From Saururus chinensis (lineage: Eukaryota; Streptophyta; Magnoliopsida; Piperales; Saururaceae): a stretch of 64,000 nucleotides of DNA. The notes below the pieces were generated by a model. The model was given only the letters and a program-made list of their open reading frames with translations, was not told the origin of the DNA and did no database searches. The position numbers were made by a program, and so were the translations under genes. Shown in pieces: positions 34,173-47,404 of the stretch; positions within the stretch are counted from its first letter, which is position 1, and each line of letters begins with the position of its first letter. The DNA is taken from assembly GCA_035235625.1 (NCBI GenBank), contig CP141143.1:4694501-4758500 (forward strand), in the 5' to 3' direction.

Positions 34173-36899
34173 TTACCTACCCAAGGGTTCAAGCTGTACC
34201 TCCATCCGATCTGAGGGATGAGACTCTTGTTCTCTGCGAGTTTGCAGAAGATCAGCAGAATCATCTTCCTCAGTATTTCCCAATATCCAGTTCCCCTTCC
34301 CCAGACTTCTATCTCTACGCCTTTGTTTGATTTCGCAGTGTTCCAAGTATGCAACTAATAATGCACCTAAAGCAAACCATATTATTAAAGCCCAATTGAG
34401 TCCTTGGACATTCTCCCCACCATATCTGTCTCCTAAGTGTTTCAAACCACTAATAAGTGCAGCAATCCCAACAATTATAGCGCATCTTCCAGAGATGGTA
34501 TGTATATATCCCCAGAGCACTCGTTTCGTAGAGCTCTCTTCCCCATTTGCTGTTCTTTTAGGTCGCAGATAAGCATTCACTGCCTGCATGCATGCCAAAA
34601 CTATAGCAGCCACACCAAACTTAACATGCGTAGAGCTGATGGAGAAGCCCCTAAGCTCAGCTGCAGCAAAAAGCACCCCAAGCAGGACAATAGCTAGTCC
34701 TGAATACTGCAAATACACGTGTATTTGGAACCACCAATCTCCTTTCACATGTTTTAAGTACCTAGCTGCCAGTATTCCCCCGGGAAGGAGGATACCCCAA
34801 GCCACAAACATCATAAATCCATGGACAGCAAGAACCGGGCGTAGATCCTGCTCTGCCTCCGCAGACCCGCGCATAAGCAGCACTCGGACAGGGCGACTGC
34901 TCGTAACAAAATGCATATTTCTCTCACTAAGAATATCTTCCGACCACCGAGCACCCATCGCCCAGATAACTCTTAACGGGGTGGTCGGATCGATTTTGTT
35001 ATTGCATTCTGAGCTTCCCTTGTTGCATGAAGGCTCTAAAGGGCGGGTAAACTCAAAAGTTATAATACCATTTTCTGATTTGCATCTGACATGAGTCAAA
35101 TTTTCAGCTGTCCGGTGAATGCTAAGTGCATCATTCCCATCAATCCAGTACGTATTTACACGACCCACACCAGAATCATCGACCCAACCCACATAAGCAA
35201 AGCTGTTCACCATGCCACCTCCAAACCCAATAGCCAGATAGCCACTCTTCTTCTCGGCCCGTGCAGCAACAGATATTGAATCTTTCGATAATGTCCAAAA
35301 AAATGTAACCTGCTGATCGTCCAAAACCACACTATTGTTATACATGTCTGAAAGCCCTCCATCAACCACCTGAACTTTCCATCCCATCTTCTCTTCAAAG
35401 AGAGAATGATAATAAACTTGATCAGGAGTATTCCGATCAGGCAACCAAACTAACTCTGTCGGACTTGCAGGAACCCCCTCAAATTCAGGTCCACCGGCAT
35501 AGACAATCTCAGATACGTTTCTAGAAGTTGCGTTCCCCCCAATTGGATCCGAAGTTATATACAATGCTACATCATGACCAGCTTGAATGGAGAACTTTAC
35601 AGGGACTCCTCTTTCTACTCGCACTACAGGGGCCTCTTTCTTGTTTATGTACAAGACCTTTGGGGGGTTTGGAGGGTTCGGGTAGTGCAATGTCGGACCT
35701 GTCGCCACCACCAGTGGAGTCTTCCCATCTGCAAAAATAATATCCTGGTCTTCTCTGTCTGCAGCTTCTAGTGGCCCTAGACACTCATTTATCTCCTCAG
35801 AAACATTGAGACTGAAATGTCCATAAGTCACGAGGCGAGGTCCTCCATGGTTTTGGGGAAGATAGAAAGGGCGAAGAGCATCCGGCGGCCTGATCAGTCC
35901 CAACGCCCATATGACGGTCATGTTTCCATTCTTGTCCACGGAAACATCATACTTCTTGTCTACAGTATCCAATGGCCTCTGATACCTGACAAACGAAACA
36001 CCATCCTTCCTGTGACCATACACCAATCTCGTGTTGTTCACCAATCCAACGGGATCAGACCCCTCATAGATGGTGTCCGGGCAAACCCCCTCAACCAACC
36101 CATCTTTGCTCATCAGGCACTCGCTGTACTTTGTGATGAAATAATCATCGGCAAAAGGGACGCCATCCTCCGTGAATCCGGTTACGGCGACATCAGCATG
36201 GAGCATGTAGGACGACGAGGAGCTTGTCTGCGCCCACCCGAAGGCCATATATGACTGCGAGGCAACCGCCGCCTCGAGCCCGATGTCAATGCTTCCGCCG
36301 TCGGTGTTTAACGTCCAACGCAAGCGAAAATCCGGCGACAGAATCTTGCAATTATCAAACATGGTGGGCTGCCCGTAAATTCGTTTTCGAGGCAAAGCAG
36401 AGTCCGACGGGGCAGGGGAGGGAGCCGAATCAGGGCTCGGCGCCGGGGGCAAAGCAGTTGAATTCGTGAAATTTCCGATAACAACGTGACCGAAATCTGA
36501 GTAGGTTGGCTTGTCCCAGGCAGCAACCACCCTGATCTGATCCCAGGTGTAATTTTGTTTCAAGTAGACGGTAAAGGTGTCGTTTTTATAGGTCCGGTTG
36601 AGACGCTGGTCGGAAATTTCGAACCCGAGGGTCAAGTTTCCGAAATCGTCGCCGGTGGCTCCCCACCAGCGGACGTCGGAGCCCTCGATCATGTCGAACT
36701 GGGAGACGCTGAAGGAGCAGTCATCCAGCAAGCGGACAACGCCCCGCAGCTGATGCTGGACCATCACGAAATCTGACTCGAAACCCACCCAGGAACTGTT
36801 GCGGGAGCATTCCCTGGGGGGGTCGGCATCCGCTATGGCCGCGGCGAAAAGCAGGACAAGGGGGAGGAAGAAGAGCCTCGTACCTGATCGGGAGGCCAT
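34173..36899 (-). CDS. Cytochrome b561, DM13 and DOMON domain-containing protein (At5g54830-like)
   Basis: 908 aa from one uninterrupted ORF, the length expected for the Arabidopsis At5g54830 family. A signal peptide (about 1-25, hydrophobic FFLPLVLLFAAAIADA) precedes a DM13 domain (about 37-145, 'SDFVMVQHQLRGVVRLLDDC' and 'GSDVRWWGA'). A Pro/Ser/Ala linker (about 150-172) follows, then a first DOMON domain (about 180-320, 'FDNCKILSPDFRLRWTLN'), a middle region, and a second DOMON (about 520-640, 'YLAIGFGGGMVNSFAYVGW'). A cytochrome b561 core of about six membrane helices (about 690-870) has candidate haem histidines in VHGFMMF, FQIHVYLQY, STHVKFG and GYIHTISGR. The C-tail is charged and cytosolic. 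CYBDOM proteins are thought to carry out ascorbate-linked transmembrane electron transfer with a haem-binding DOMON outside; the substrate of this subfamily is not established. The ATG at 36899 is chosen because the signal peptide follows at once. Its 5' end is GC-rich and its 3' end AT-richer. Confidence 0.95.
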   Translation of the reverse strand: MASRSGTRLFFLPLVLLFAAAIADADPPRECSRNSSWVGFESDFVMVQHQLRGVVRLLDDCSFSVSQFDMIEGSDVRWWGATGDDFGNLTLGFEISDQRLNRTYKNDTFTVYLKQNYTWDQIRVVAAWDKPTYSDFGHVVIGNFTNSTALPPAPSPDSAPSPAPSDSALPRKRIYGQPTMFDNCKILSPDFRLRWTLNTDGGSIDIGLEAAVASQSYMAFGWAQTSSSSSYMLHADVAVTGFTEDGVPFADDYFITKYSECLMSKDGLVEGVCPDTIYEGSDPVGLVNNTRLVYGHRKDGVSFVRYQRPLDTVDKKYDVSVDKNGNMTVIWALGLIRPPDALRPFYLPQNHGGPRLVTYGHFSLNVSEEINECLGPLEAADREDQDIIFADGKTPLVVATGPTLHYPNPPNPPKVLYINKKEAPVVRVERGVPVKFSIQAGHDVALYITSDPIGGNATSRNVSEIVYAGGPEFEGVPASPTELVWLPDRNTPDQVYYHSLFEEKMGWKVQVVDGGLSDMYNNSVVLDDQQVTFFWTLSKDSISVAARAEKKSGYLAIGFGGGMVNSFAYVGWVDDSGVGRVNTYWIDGNDALSIHRTAENLTHVRCKSENGIITFEFTRPLEPSCNKGSSECNNKIDPTTPLRVIWAMGARWSEDILSERNMHFVTSSRPVRVLLMRGSAEAEQDLRPVLAVHGFMMFVAWGILLPGGILAARYLKHVKGDWWFQIHVYLQYSGLAIVLLGVLFAAAELRGFSISSTHVKFGVAAIVLACMQAVNAYLRPKRTANGEESSTKRVLWGYIHTISGRCAIIVGIAALISGLKHLGDRYGGENVQGLNWALIIWFALGALLVAYLEHCEIKQRRRDRSLGKGNWILGNTEEDDSADLLQTRREQESHPSDRMEVQLEPLGR

Positions 36900-39800
36900 G
36901 GAAGAGGAGGGAGAAGCAGATCCAGAAGGCTCTAACGTGAAGGCCAGTCACTACGGACGGAATCGGCTTGGAGGCAGGGCAGTGCCCGATGAGAGGGAGA
37001 CGCTGGTGGCGGAGGCTCCGCCGGAGGGGTGGTGCTTTCAGTTCGTTAAAGTCGTCGTCCCGGTGGAGGTGGCCGGCGCGAGGCACGGCGCCGAATTGAT
37101 GGAAGAGAAGCGTGTTGTAATAATATGGAATAGGAATTAGTTATGGAAACGAACGGGGGACGAGGAGGGGGGTTGATTAGCGAGATTAATTGAGTCCACT
37201 CTATTCGAAAGAGGCCTCGGCAGTCGGCACTGGGGAAGACGGAACGAAGAATACTCTAAATGGCACTTTGGTTTTGGTGTGGCAACGAGTGATGGGACCG
37301 CGCAAATCACTTTGTTACCAGCGCTTGGGTTGCATTGCATCGTACGCAACCTAATCAGGCATGATGGACTCGTGGTAGGCGTTGGTCCTTGTGATATGAA
37401 CTTCCACGATGACTGACTTTTTTTTGTAGTATTTGTTGAAGTTCCTCGTCCATCCCTCGAAATTAGTAGGGGTGCACTCGAGATTAATTAATTCCGTTTG
37501 GAGTTATTAGCCATTGAAATGAACCAACTCCTTTAATTCAGCGGTTTGGCCATTGCGCACTCAAAGTTACATCGGTGGGGCCCGTGGTAGTGGCTCTGTA
37601 CACATCCGAATTAGGTCAAATTTTATGGACCCCACATTCAATGGATTCACTTTGGGATGGTAGACTTTTAGGTAAGACAAATTTCACAATCGATTTGCCC
37701 ACATGTAAAGTCCAGGCCGATTTTTTGCGTGCATTGTTATGAAGTGGTCTCCTTGAGATGCCTTAATTTGTCGAATGAAAAACACACATTCTTCAGGATC
37801 TTGTATCATGCTTTTATAAGGTAGAGCAGTATCTGCAGGCTTTATCAAGCTTTTGTATCATGTTGTCTTTCTTCGTCCAGACGAAGCATGTTTGCAAATG
37901 TGACAAGAGTCATGCTACTTGCCCTACCCTAAAGAAGATGTATATGCTGTTAATAAAAAAAATAGATGATATCTATACTTAATGATTGTTAAATGAAAAC
38001 AAATGCGTTGTAACAATCCACAACGCGGATTCTTCACCACAAGGGTTAAAAGCCAATACAGTTCAAATCAGAAAAATTTCCCAGTTTCACTATATTGTGG
38101 GCGACACGATTTTTTCCTCAAACAATGCAACTTGGTGTTCTGGCCTGCTGCTTGGAAAAACGAAATATAAGAAATAACCACATCAGTGAAACTCCTCCGG
38201 CCTCTTGGCCCAAAAACCAAAAGAAAAACTCCTCCAACCTAGCGGACGTAGGTGCCTCCCTACAATCCTTAGACCTCAAAAACAGTCATTAAACCTTGAA
38301 AGCACAGCTAAATGAATTTGCTTGACCCTCCAGTCCTGCGTAAGATCTTTTCCATTACCTTTATATCAAAGTTACAATAGCCTGTTCTTGCTAACTGAAA
38401 CGTGAAGGAGAACATAACAAAGACAGACGATCTTTTGATAGTCTATATTGACAAGTACATCCTTCCGTGCTAAAAAAAAATTGTCCGCCCAAACTTCAAT
38501 AGGGAAAGTGATGATCTTTCAGATCTCCATACCTCCAAAAATAATGCAAAATTCAATTCTCACTACTACACTTCAATTTATATGTAAAACACCTTCCGCT
38601 TTGCCAGCATACAAAGTAGATTAAAACATCAAGAAAAAACACACGGACATGCCTGGCCCCATGAAGGCTTAGGCATGGACAGAGTAATTACAATCAATAT
38701 ATAGCAAGCGTTCAGTTGATATATATTAAAAGAAAAGGAACCTCAAGACAACTTTCTTTTTTCTTGATGTAAGAGCCGGAGCTCCATTCAACCTTGCATT
38801 CATAGTCAAAATAAAGCACTATGAAAATTAACACATGTTTCCAGCATCTGAAGTAATATTGTTATAAATCACCCACTTGACTCTGTCTGCTCAGTTGGAC
38901 AATCAATCCGGAGGTGATCAATCGCGTAGCTAGTTTGCCTGAGGTTGTCCACATTTACAAAGCGAGAAGAGAAGGCCACCTCAAGATGTGGAAGCATTTG
39001 TGGAATGTTATGAACCAGGCCATATGAGTGAGAGGCGATCAATCGGGTGGTCAATCACACAGTTGATTCAGTCGCTGATTTGCTTAGTTTTGTTGATTAG
39101 AAATTATGGTAAGTTATTATTTAATAGTAATTGTGGGATGTCTTCTTGTTTATTTATTTAGTTACGTGAATCTTATTTTTAGTGGTATTTGTTATTCCAT
39201 AGCTAATTAGGAATAGAGTTCTTATTTTGAAGTCTATAAATATATTATCAGATGTCTCAATTTGAGGAGTGATCATTGAATGCGGAATGCATTAGCTTAG
39301 TTAATTACACCTCTCCAACCTCCATAAATTATCCTTGATTTTTGTCTCTGGTTTCTCCTAAATCTTCCAATTGTCCTCCCTTTGCATCTACTTCTTCCCT
39401 AATTCAGCTGCGTCATTTGCATTAGTTCCCTATAACATATATTTGGTTCGTACAAGTACTACATATATGCTCAAAACAGTAAAGAGATCAATTATCACAT
39501 TTCTAAAACCTGGAAGTATAAGATACGCAACTAAATCTGATACTCCTGCAACCAGTTCGGGTGAAACAATTAATTAAATTCCATGTTACAGACCAGTTAG
39601 TATTGACTTATGCAAATAACAAAACTTCTCCAAAACATTTGTAAACATATTATAAAGGGAAATTATTTGTACAGAAACAAAAGACTTTAATTATAACATA
39701 TTACATCTAAATGACCAGCAGAAATGACGGAGTAAAAGGTTACCATCAATCAATTTCATGTCCAATAATAAAAACCGATACAGCAAACAGCACAACAGTT

Positions 39801-40163
39801 TTAAGTAAATTGCATAGCACAACAGTTTTAAGCAAAATGCAAAGTGAAAATACCAAAATCTACATACCTCGTAAACATTCAAGTAGAAGCAGTTCATCCG
39901 TCCACAGGCAATTCATTACCAGTCTCATCCAGATTATGTAACGGGCACAATTAAATTCTAAGGTAATTAACCAAAAAACCAATTGATGTTTCTTAGTATT
40001 TGTGTGCAGAGAGGAGAGCGTAGAAAGGAAGAAAGAACATTCACAATAACTTAAAAAACGGCAAAGTTCTCGCCGAAGTTGTACATAGACAGAGGGTGAC
40101 CATCACAGTCGCAATTCACAGACAGTTAGACAAACAAGGTTTTCATTTCAAATTTTCCTTAGA
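36900..40163. other. Promoter side of the DOMON gene and intergenic region
   Basis: 36900-37350 is GC-rich and should contain the 5'UTR and promoter of the minus-strand DOMON gene. 37350-39050 has no recognised gene. 39050-39420 (TATA-like tctataaatat at about 39231) looks like a degraded copia LTR, but I could not place its ends. 39930-40163 is the likely 3'UTR of CAF1. Short ORFs here have no recognisable domains. Confidence 0.35.
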
Positions 40164-40988
40164 TCAGTGAGCACTCTGTCCATTTTCCACACCCAAACCA
40201 TACAAAACACCTGCGTATTTTTCCGTTGATCCGTTAAAATACGACTCCTTCAACTTCCTAAATGTACAAGAAGTAAGCAAGCTATCAGACCCAGCCTGGT
40301 GGCAGATTCCGATCCGCTCCACTTCCAACAGCTCAGCCAGCTTGTTCAACCCGCCATGGAGACTATTGCAGAACTTCATGAGATGCTTAATGTCGTAAAC
40401 GGTGGGGAAATACATCTTGATAAGATCGAAGAAGCCACCCTGCGTGTCCGGGAGGTTCTGGCAAGTCAATAACTTGAGCAAGTAGCCGAAATCGTATCCG
40501 CTGTGAAAAGTGACCCAATGAACCCCGTCGTTCAACACAATCCCGGAAGACATGAGAAGTTCGCCAAAGCGGTTGGCGTCGATGCCCTTCTCATTGTTCT
40601 TCTTGAAGTCGATGCCGCTCTGGCGGAGGAGCTCGATGGAGTCGTTGGCAAAGACGTCCTCGCCGACGTTGAACTCGCGGAAGTTGAACTGCCAGATGCA
40701 GGGCTTTTCGGTGCCGCAGGTAGGGAGGTTGCCCTCCTCGTCGGAGAAGGTGAGTCCCAACTGGATAAGCTTAAGAAGGTCGACGTTGGCCTTGAGGGTG
40801 TGGTAGTGGTAGTCGGAACTGGTCTTGAAGTTGCCGACGGGGCGGAGAACGATGCCGGGAAACTCTGTGTCCATAGCCACGTAGGGGAAGTTATCAACAA
40901 GGTCCCGAATCAGGGCGAACTCCTCCTCTAGGTTATCGTTCCAGACTTCCCGGATCTGGAGGTTGTCGCCTTTAGGCAAGATGGACAT
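40164..40988 (-). CDS. CAF1: CCR4-associated factor 1 (CAF1/POP2) mRNA deadenylase
   Basis: 274 aa, one coding exon, the normal length for plant CAF1. It is the 3'-5' exoribonuclease of the CCR4-NOT complex, removing poly(A) tails in the cytoplasm and P-bodies. The DEDDh active site is complete: D40 and E42 (VAMDTEFPG), D166 ([10 protein letters not shown]), H230 and D235 ([12 protein letters not shown]). Other family marks are [10 protein letters not shown] near the start, [29 protein letters not shown], and DIKHLMKF followed by [18 protein letters not shown]. Plant CAF1s are a multigene, often intronless and stress-induced family; which member this is cannot be told. The first 450 bases are very GC-rich and the last third is not, a monocot-like gradient. 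Start is the ATG at 40988, in front of the conserved N-terminus. The gene looks intact. Confidence 0.97.
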   Translation of the reverse strand: MSILPKGDNLQIREVWNDNLEEEFALIRDLVDNFPYVAMDTEFPGIVLRPVGNFKTSSDYHYHTLKANVDLLKLIQLGLTFSDEEGNLPTCGTEKPCIWQFNFREFNVGEDVFANDSIELLRQSGIDFKKNNEKGIDANRFGELLMSSGIVLNDGVHWVTFHSGYDFGYLLKLLTCQNLPDTQGGFFDLIKMYFPTVYDIKHLMKFCNSLHGGLNKLAELLEVERIGICHQAGSDSLLTSCTFRKLKESYFNGSTEKYAGVLYGLGVENGQSAH

Positions 40989-41076
40989 GGCGCAGGGAAA
41001 TGATCACCTAATCCTTCACCAATCGTCCAAGAAACAGAACATGCGCGACCAGGATCCCAATCCACGTCCGGCAGAT

Positions 41077-41231
41077 CTGAAGAACAAATCACGCCAAGGA
41101 TGCAAATCTACAGAGAATTTTGCCGGTAAGAACAAAAAATATAAAACAAATCACAAATCATCAAAATACAAATAATGAACGAAAAGAGTAAAGATAGAGG
41201 GAGGGAGGGGGATTAGTCCATCAAGTTTCAC
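41077..41231 (-). other. Predicted 5'UTR intron of CAF1
   Basis: On the minus strand, CGCAG/GTGAAACTTG at 41232/41231 and TTGTTCTTCAG/ATCTGCC at 41077/41076 make a 155-nt GT-AG intron with a T-rich body, about 90 nt upstream of the ATG. Predicted from consensus only. Confidence 0.5.
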
Positions 41232-42631
41232 CTGCGATTGAAGGGAACGACGAAAGGAGGGAGCTTTGGCAAGGAGGCAGCTAGGGTTTCATTTGCGGAT
41301 TTGGGGAGAATGCAAAAAGGCGAGGATTTTTTTTTGGTGCGGGCAGAGAAGGGGTTAATCCGATGTAGATGGGGGCATCCAGAAGGGCACTAGGCGAAAT
41401 CGAAATCAAATTCTGACCCTCCTCTCCACCCCACCCACCAGGCCCAGAGAGAGAGAGAGAGAAAAAAAAAAGCAGCGAGTACGTGGTTTTGGGGGCCTTT
41501 TTGCTGTAACCACCGGAATACGGGGATTAGGAAATGTGGTTTAAAAAGCAACAAAAATAAAAAAAAACAATGGTCTCTGGGCGTATCCGAGAGAGGAGGG
41601 AAGACGGAGTATGACGATTTTGAACCACCGACATGGTGTTCTGAGACCTGTATATAAGATTAAAGAAATGTATGCCGACGATTTGACGTAGGTTCCGGGA
41701 TCATACGTCCAGATGGCGAGTATTATGCATCTCAGGATCGTCACTCTCTCTCTCTCTCTCTTTACCTATCGTTAATTGTAATTGCATTGGGAAAAAGACA
41801 CTCATACGGCCCATGGGCCATGTTAATGGTAGAGAGAAGTGTATCTCGGAGTGATGTTTGGGCTGGCGGGTTTTAATTAACCGATGATCATAAATTTTGG
41901 AGAAAAGGACGGGTATTGCCAGCGTGCCCACTGAAACAGATTAAACTCATCTGGATCAACTTCATCATCATGCGCCTTATCCCAGCTAGCTATTTGCCCT
42001 CCGCGACATGGATTCTATCTTATAGTTTACTTTTGTTGGTATATAAAAATTATAGTACAAAATCCATGTAAAGATCATCCTTCCAAATAACAATTATCTT
42101 CATGGACAATGAAAAATAGCAATGTTTTAAGATTGACAAGCAGGCGGACCAGAACCCTTTGCAACTATTTTCACCCCATCCTAGAACAAATGATAGAAGT
42201 CAGAAAATTGTTTGGGTTACAATTGAAGTTGAGAATTAAGACGAGCATGTGACGACTTTCCAGTGCATTAATTTGGGGAGGTTGATGGAGTAGGACATTG
42301 CCCATGTGCCTCACCGCACGTAGAGTACTGTACATACTCGGTATGATGCACCTCTTATTTGTGACATGCTGACGCTTGAAGCGTCTGGGACGGGCAAAGC
42401 TACCCACTTAAGCCAAGTCCACTAAGCATTAACTAATGAGATTGGACCTTTTCCTTGCGCGTCCCCATTGTCTACACGTTGGAGTTATTATTCTACTGTA
42501 TTATTTTGGTCCCCTTCATCATTGTTCTTGCTCTTAGTTGCTTGAGATGAGAAGGCCAATTCTTCTTTGTACTTGTGTCCACTTCACATGATGAGGAGTA
42601 GGTTTGCTTTCGGGATGTTGTTATGAAAAGA
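41232..42631. other. CAF1 promoter side and intergenic region
   Basis: Contains a (GA) run at 41446-41461 and a (CT) run at 41743-41761 in the presumed CAF1 promoter/5'UTR area; GA-rich stretches are common at plant core promoters. No other gene or element was recognised before the chromovirus LTR. Confidence 0.4.
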
Positions 42632-43093
42632 TGTTATGTGCGTAACTTCTCCCTGCCACGACTACACCATCAAACCATGCATGCAGTCAGTTATCCCTGC
42701 CACGACTACACCATCAAGCCATGCATGCAGTCAGTTAAAGGAGTTAGTTAGTGTATAAGTCATTTAGAGTCCATAAACAGTTCTGGGTACGTGGAACTGA
42801 TAGAGTGTGTAGTAGTAAGTAGTTAAAATCACGTAGGTGGTTTAGTGGGATGAGTGGTGTAATGGTTGTAGTAGGGAGAATGCTCCTGATTGTATTTCTA
42901 TTTAAAGCTATGAAAAAGAAAAGGAAGCATGCCAAGAAAAATATCAAACTTGCTTGCACCGGAGGTCGGGTTTCCCTCGAAGAAACCTATTTTTTCTTTC
43001 TATCCTTACCATAATCATTCGTCATAGCGTACCATACCAGATCTCGATCAAGGTCTCGCTCGAAAGCTGGACCTTCTGAGTTCTCTCCTAACA
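42632..43093 (+). repeat. 5' LTR of the chromovirus
   Basis: 462 bp, TGTTATGTGCG...CTCCTAACA. It is 44 bp longer than the 3' LTR because a segment containing ccctgccacgactacaccat is present twice in tandem (about 42651-42735). Confidence 0.95.
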
Positions 43094-46000
43094 AAATGGT
43101 ATCGGAGCCTAAAATGGCTGAAGATCGAGTCAGCCGCTTAGAATCTGAAGTGGGTCTCCTCTCTTCCGCCCAGGAGCTCGCTCGCCAAGAGATGCAAGAA
43201 CTCTTTGCTGCCATGAACGCCAAGTTTGATATATTAGTCGGGCCACGACAAGGTGAGCAAGGAGAAAGTTCTTCTGGTCACCAGATTCCCTACACCTTTA
43301 ACCGATCTCAGCATTCCACCAAATCCTTTGTTCCAAAGATCACCAAATTAGAATTTCCAAAATACATGGGCACTGATGATCCGACAAGTTGGATCTGCCG
43401 TGCGGAGCAATTTTTTGAATTCCAGCAAATCCTTCCTGAAGACCAAGTAGCTCTGGCTGCTTATCATTTAGAAGGAGATGCCCAGATGTGGTATCAACTT
43501 CTGAAAGACGACGGCGAATTTCTTACGTGGGAAAACTTGAAGGGCGGCCTTCATGCAAGATTCGGCCCCACTGAGTTCGAAGATTTCTTTGGGGACTTGA
43601 CCAAACTGCGGCAAACGGGTTCTGTACGAGACTATCAAGGCCAATATGAAAAATTATTGTCTCGGGCCGGCCATCTTTCCCCATCCCAGCAGGTAAGTTG
43701 TTTTGTTGGTGGCTTACGGGAAACAATCCGTGTGGAAGTGCAGGCTTCTAGACCGGTTACTCTTACTGCTGCCGTGGGGTTGGCTCGCCTATATGAAGTC
43801 AAGTTCAACTCTAGACGTCTACCTCCTTCAGACACCCGAAAATATCCATCTCCCCCACTCGTATCAAATTCTGCCCCACTAACCCGCAGGTTCTTTCCAG
43901 CTGAAATAGAAGAGCGGCGTAAACAGGGGCTATAAGTATGGACCCCTTCATGATTGCAAACTCTTGTTTATCCTTGAAGCTTGCTATCCAGATGAAGAAT
44001 CACCAACCCAGGAGAACACCGACATCAACGACAAATCAATAGAAGAGGTGGATTCTCCGGCCATTAGTCTTCATGCAATTTCTGGATCATCATCTCCAAA
44101 GACAATGAAAGTCCAAGGGACTGTCGGCAAACTCCCAGTGGTGGTGTTGGTGGACTCAGGCAGCACACATAATTTTTGAGGAACGGGGTGGCCCGTCGGT
44201 TGGGATTGCCAACTGATGATAATGGTAAACTAGATGTATGGGTCGCCAACGGAGATACACTTGCCAGTCAAGGCAAGTGTGTGGGAGTGTCTCTTCTCCT
44301 GCAAGGAGTCCCAATTATAGCAGATTTTTATTTGCTGCCCATGCAGGGGTACGATGCAGTGTTGGGGTCTCAATGGCTTGAGACTTTGGGGCCTATTATT
44401 TGGGATTTTTCACGACTTACCATGGAGTTCACAATCAATGGACACAAGGTATATCTACAAGGTTTATCTTCTACTAACAAATATGTTCATGATTTAGATA
44501 TGGAAAAGGAGGTCAAAAAATGCAAGGAAAGGATGTTAGTACAGTTCCATGCTATTGATGGCAATCCATCCCCATCGACAACTCCGACCGATCCCAATCT
44601 CCAACAACTTCTGGACACATATGCTGATTTATTCTCTGATCCTCATGGCTTGCCGCCCCAACGTAACTTGGACCACCGTATTCCACTGAAGCCAGCAAGC
44701 TCCCCAACTTCTGTCCGACCATACCGTTACCCCCATTTCGAAAAAAATGAAATCGAGAAGTTGGTTGCTGAAATGCTCACTTCTGGCATTATTCGTCCAA
44801 GCCACAGCCCTTATAGTTCCCCCTGTATTGTTGGTCAAAAAACAAGACGGGTCATGGCGAATGTGGATGAACTACATGGGTCCTACTTCTTTTCTAAACT
44901 TGACTTGCGATCAGGTTACTATCAAATCAGAGTCCATTCCTCCGATGTAGAGAAAACAGCGTTCCGCACTCATTAAGGTTATTTTGAGTACCTAGTCATG
45001 CCATTCGGATTGACAAACGCACCCTCCACTTTCCATGCCTTAATGAATGAAGTATTTTAAAGGTATTTACAGAAATTTGTTCTAATATTTTTCGATGACA
45101 TCCTGATATACAGCAAGAACTGAACAGGACAGAGCATCTCCAACATTTAGACATTGTTCTAGCTACCTTAAAGGCCCATCACTTATTCCTAAAACGCCAG
45201 AAGTGCACCTTCAGTTAGAAATCAGTTTCCTATCCGGGCCATGTTATCAGTGCTGAAGGAGTTTCTGTTGATCTGGACAAGATTCATTCCTATCTGGGCC
45301 ATGTTATCAGTGCTGAAGGAGTTTCTGTTGATCTGGACAAGATTCAGGCTATGCTAGACTGGCCAAAGCCACTCTCCTTAAAAGGCTTGCGTGAGTTTCT
45401 TTGACTCACTGGATACTACCTCAAGTTTGTTCAAAACTATGGAAAAATTGCTGCTCCCCTCACCAATATGCTAAAGAAGGAGTCCTTTCATTGGTTGAAT
45501 GCATCAGAAGAGGCTTTTAGCTTGTTCAAATCTGCAATGACAAAAACTCCAGTATTAGCTCTACCAGACTTCTCCAAAGACTTCCTAGTTGAATGTGATG
45601 CAAGTGGTAAGGGTGTTGGAGCTATTCTATCCCAACAAGGACGCCCTATAACTTTCTTCTCTCAAGCACTTCATGGTCGCAACCTTCACCTCTCCACTTA
45701 TGATAAAGAGATGTTAGCCATTGTCCTAGCTGTTAAAAAATGGCGCCCCTAACTCTTGGGACGTCCCTTCATCATCCGCACTGACCAGAGGAGCCTCAAG
45801 TTTTTATGAGAACAACCTATAACCACTCCTAGTCAACAAAGATGGCTATCCAAATTGATGGGCTATGATTTCGTGATTGAATACACTAAGGGTAAAGACA
45901 ACCTTGTTGCTGATGCTCTATCCCGTTGTGATCCCCAAGCAGAAATCAATGCTCTTTCTCAGCCTCTTCCTCGATGGATTATTCCAATTAAGGAAGAAAC

Positions 46001-47404
46001 TACATCTGACCCTATGCTCCAACATCTGGTTCATCTTTGCCAAACTCGAAAAGCTGATGGCACATGGCGCTATCATGATGGTGTGTTATTTTTCAAAAAT
46101 CGCATTTATATGGCAAGTCACTCTCCCTTACTTCCCACAATTCTATCTCAGTTTCACAATATTGCACATGAAGGGATCCACAAAACTCTCCAACGAATAC
46201 GAGCAGTATTCTATGGAAACACATGAAACACACCATCCAAGAGTGGGTTAATGCCTGTGACGTTTGCCAAATGAATAAAAGCCATCATGTGCTACCAGCT
46301 GGATTACTCCAACCCTTACCTGTGCCCACAAAAATTTGGTCTTCTATTTCAATGGACTTCATAGATGGTCTTCCTCCATCACGGGGTAAATCCACACTCT
46401 ATGTGGTCGTTGACCGTTTGTCAAAGTTTGCACATTTTATTCCCTTATCCCACCCTTACACAGCATCAAAGGTAGCTGAGGTATTCTTTGAGCACATATT
46501 CAAACTCCATGGGATGCCAGAATCAATTATATGTGACAGAGATAGCACTTTCACAAGCCGGTTTTGGACATCCCTCTTCCATTTGCACGGTACAAATTTT
46601 AACTTTAGCTCCGCTTACCATCCTCAAACGGATGGGCAAACGGAAGTGGTGAATCGTACAATTGAGATGTACTTGCGGTGCTTGACGGGTGAACGACCAC
46701 GTGATTGGGTCTCTTGGATTCCATGGATCGAGTATTCCTACAACACTAGCTACCATAGTACCATCCATACTACTCCCTTTCATGTGGTGTATGGCCGGCC
46801 TCCTCCATCATTATTATCATATGTTCCAGGAGCAACTAACGTGCAAGCAGTAGATATGACATTGCAAGACAGAGACAAGTTCTTGGACATCGTTCGAGCA
46901 CATTTAACTACTGCTCAACAACATATGAAGAAGTGGTATGATCAGCGTCACAGAGATGTGGAATTCCAGGAAGGGGACCATGTCTACCTTAAGCTTCAGC
47001 CATACAGCCAAATGTCCGTCCAATTTCGCAAGAAACAAAAGCTCGCCCCTAAGTTCTATGGGCCGTTCCCGATCATCAAGAAAATTAGCTCGGTGGCTTA
47101 TCAACTGCAGCTTCCAGCGAACTCTAAAATCCACCCAGTTTTTCACGTCTCCTTACTTAAAAAATCTATTAGTCCTACTATTGCCACAGAGCCTTGCCTC
47201 CCGACAGAATTGGAGACATCTGAGGAGTCCATTTTGCCACAAGCTATTTTGGAGCGTCGTTCTCAGTTCGGTCGTTCTGAAGTTCTAGTATACATTGGAA
47301 GGGTTACTCACCAGCTGAGGCTACTTGGGAAGAATTGCATGAATTTCTGATCCGTTATCCCTCCTTCACCCTTGCGGACAAGGGTGCTCTCAGTGGGGGA
47401 GAGT

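Noticed and set aside
34588-36469. Several plus-strand ORFs inside the DOMON/b561 gene
   Set aside because: They overlap a single 908-codon frame with clear domains and have no family marks.
40503-40931. 142-codon plus-strand ORF opposite CAF1
   Set aside because: Shadow of the GC-rich antisense coding strand; the CAF1 frame has the complete active site.
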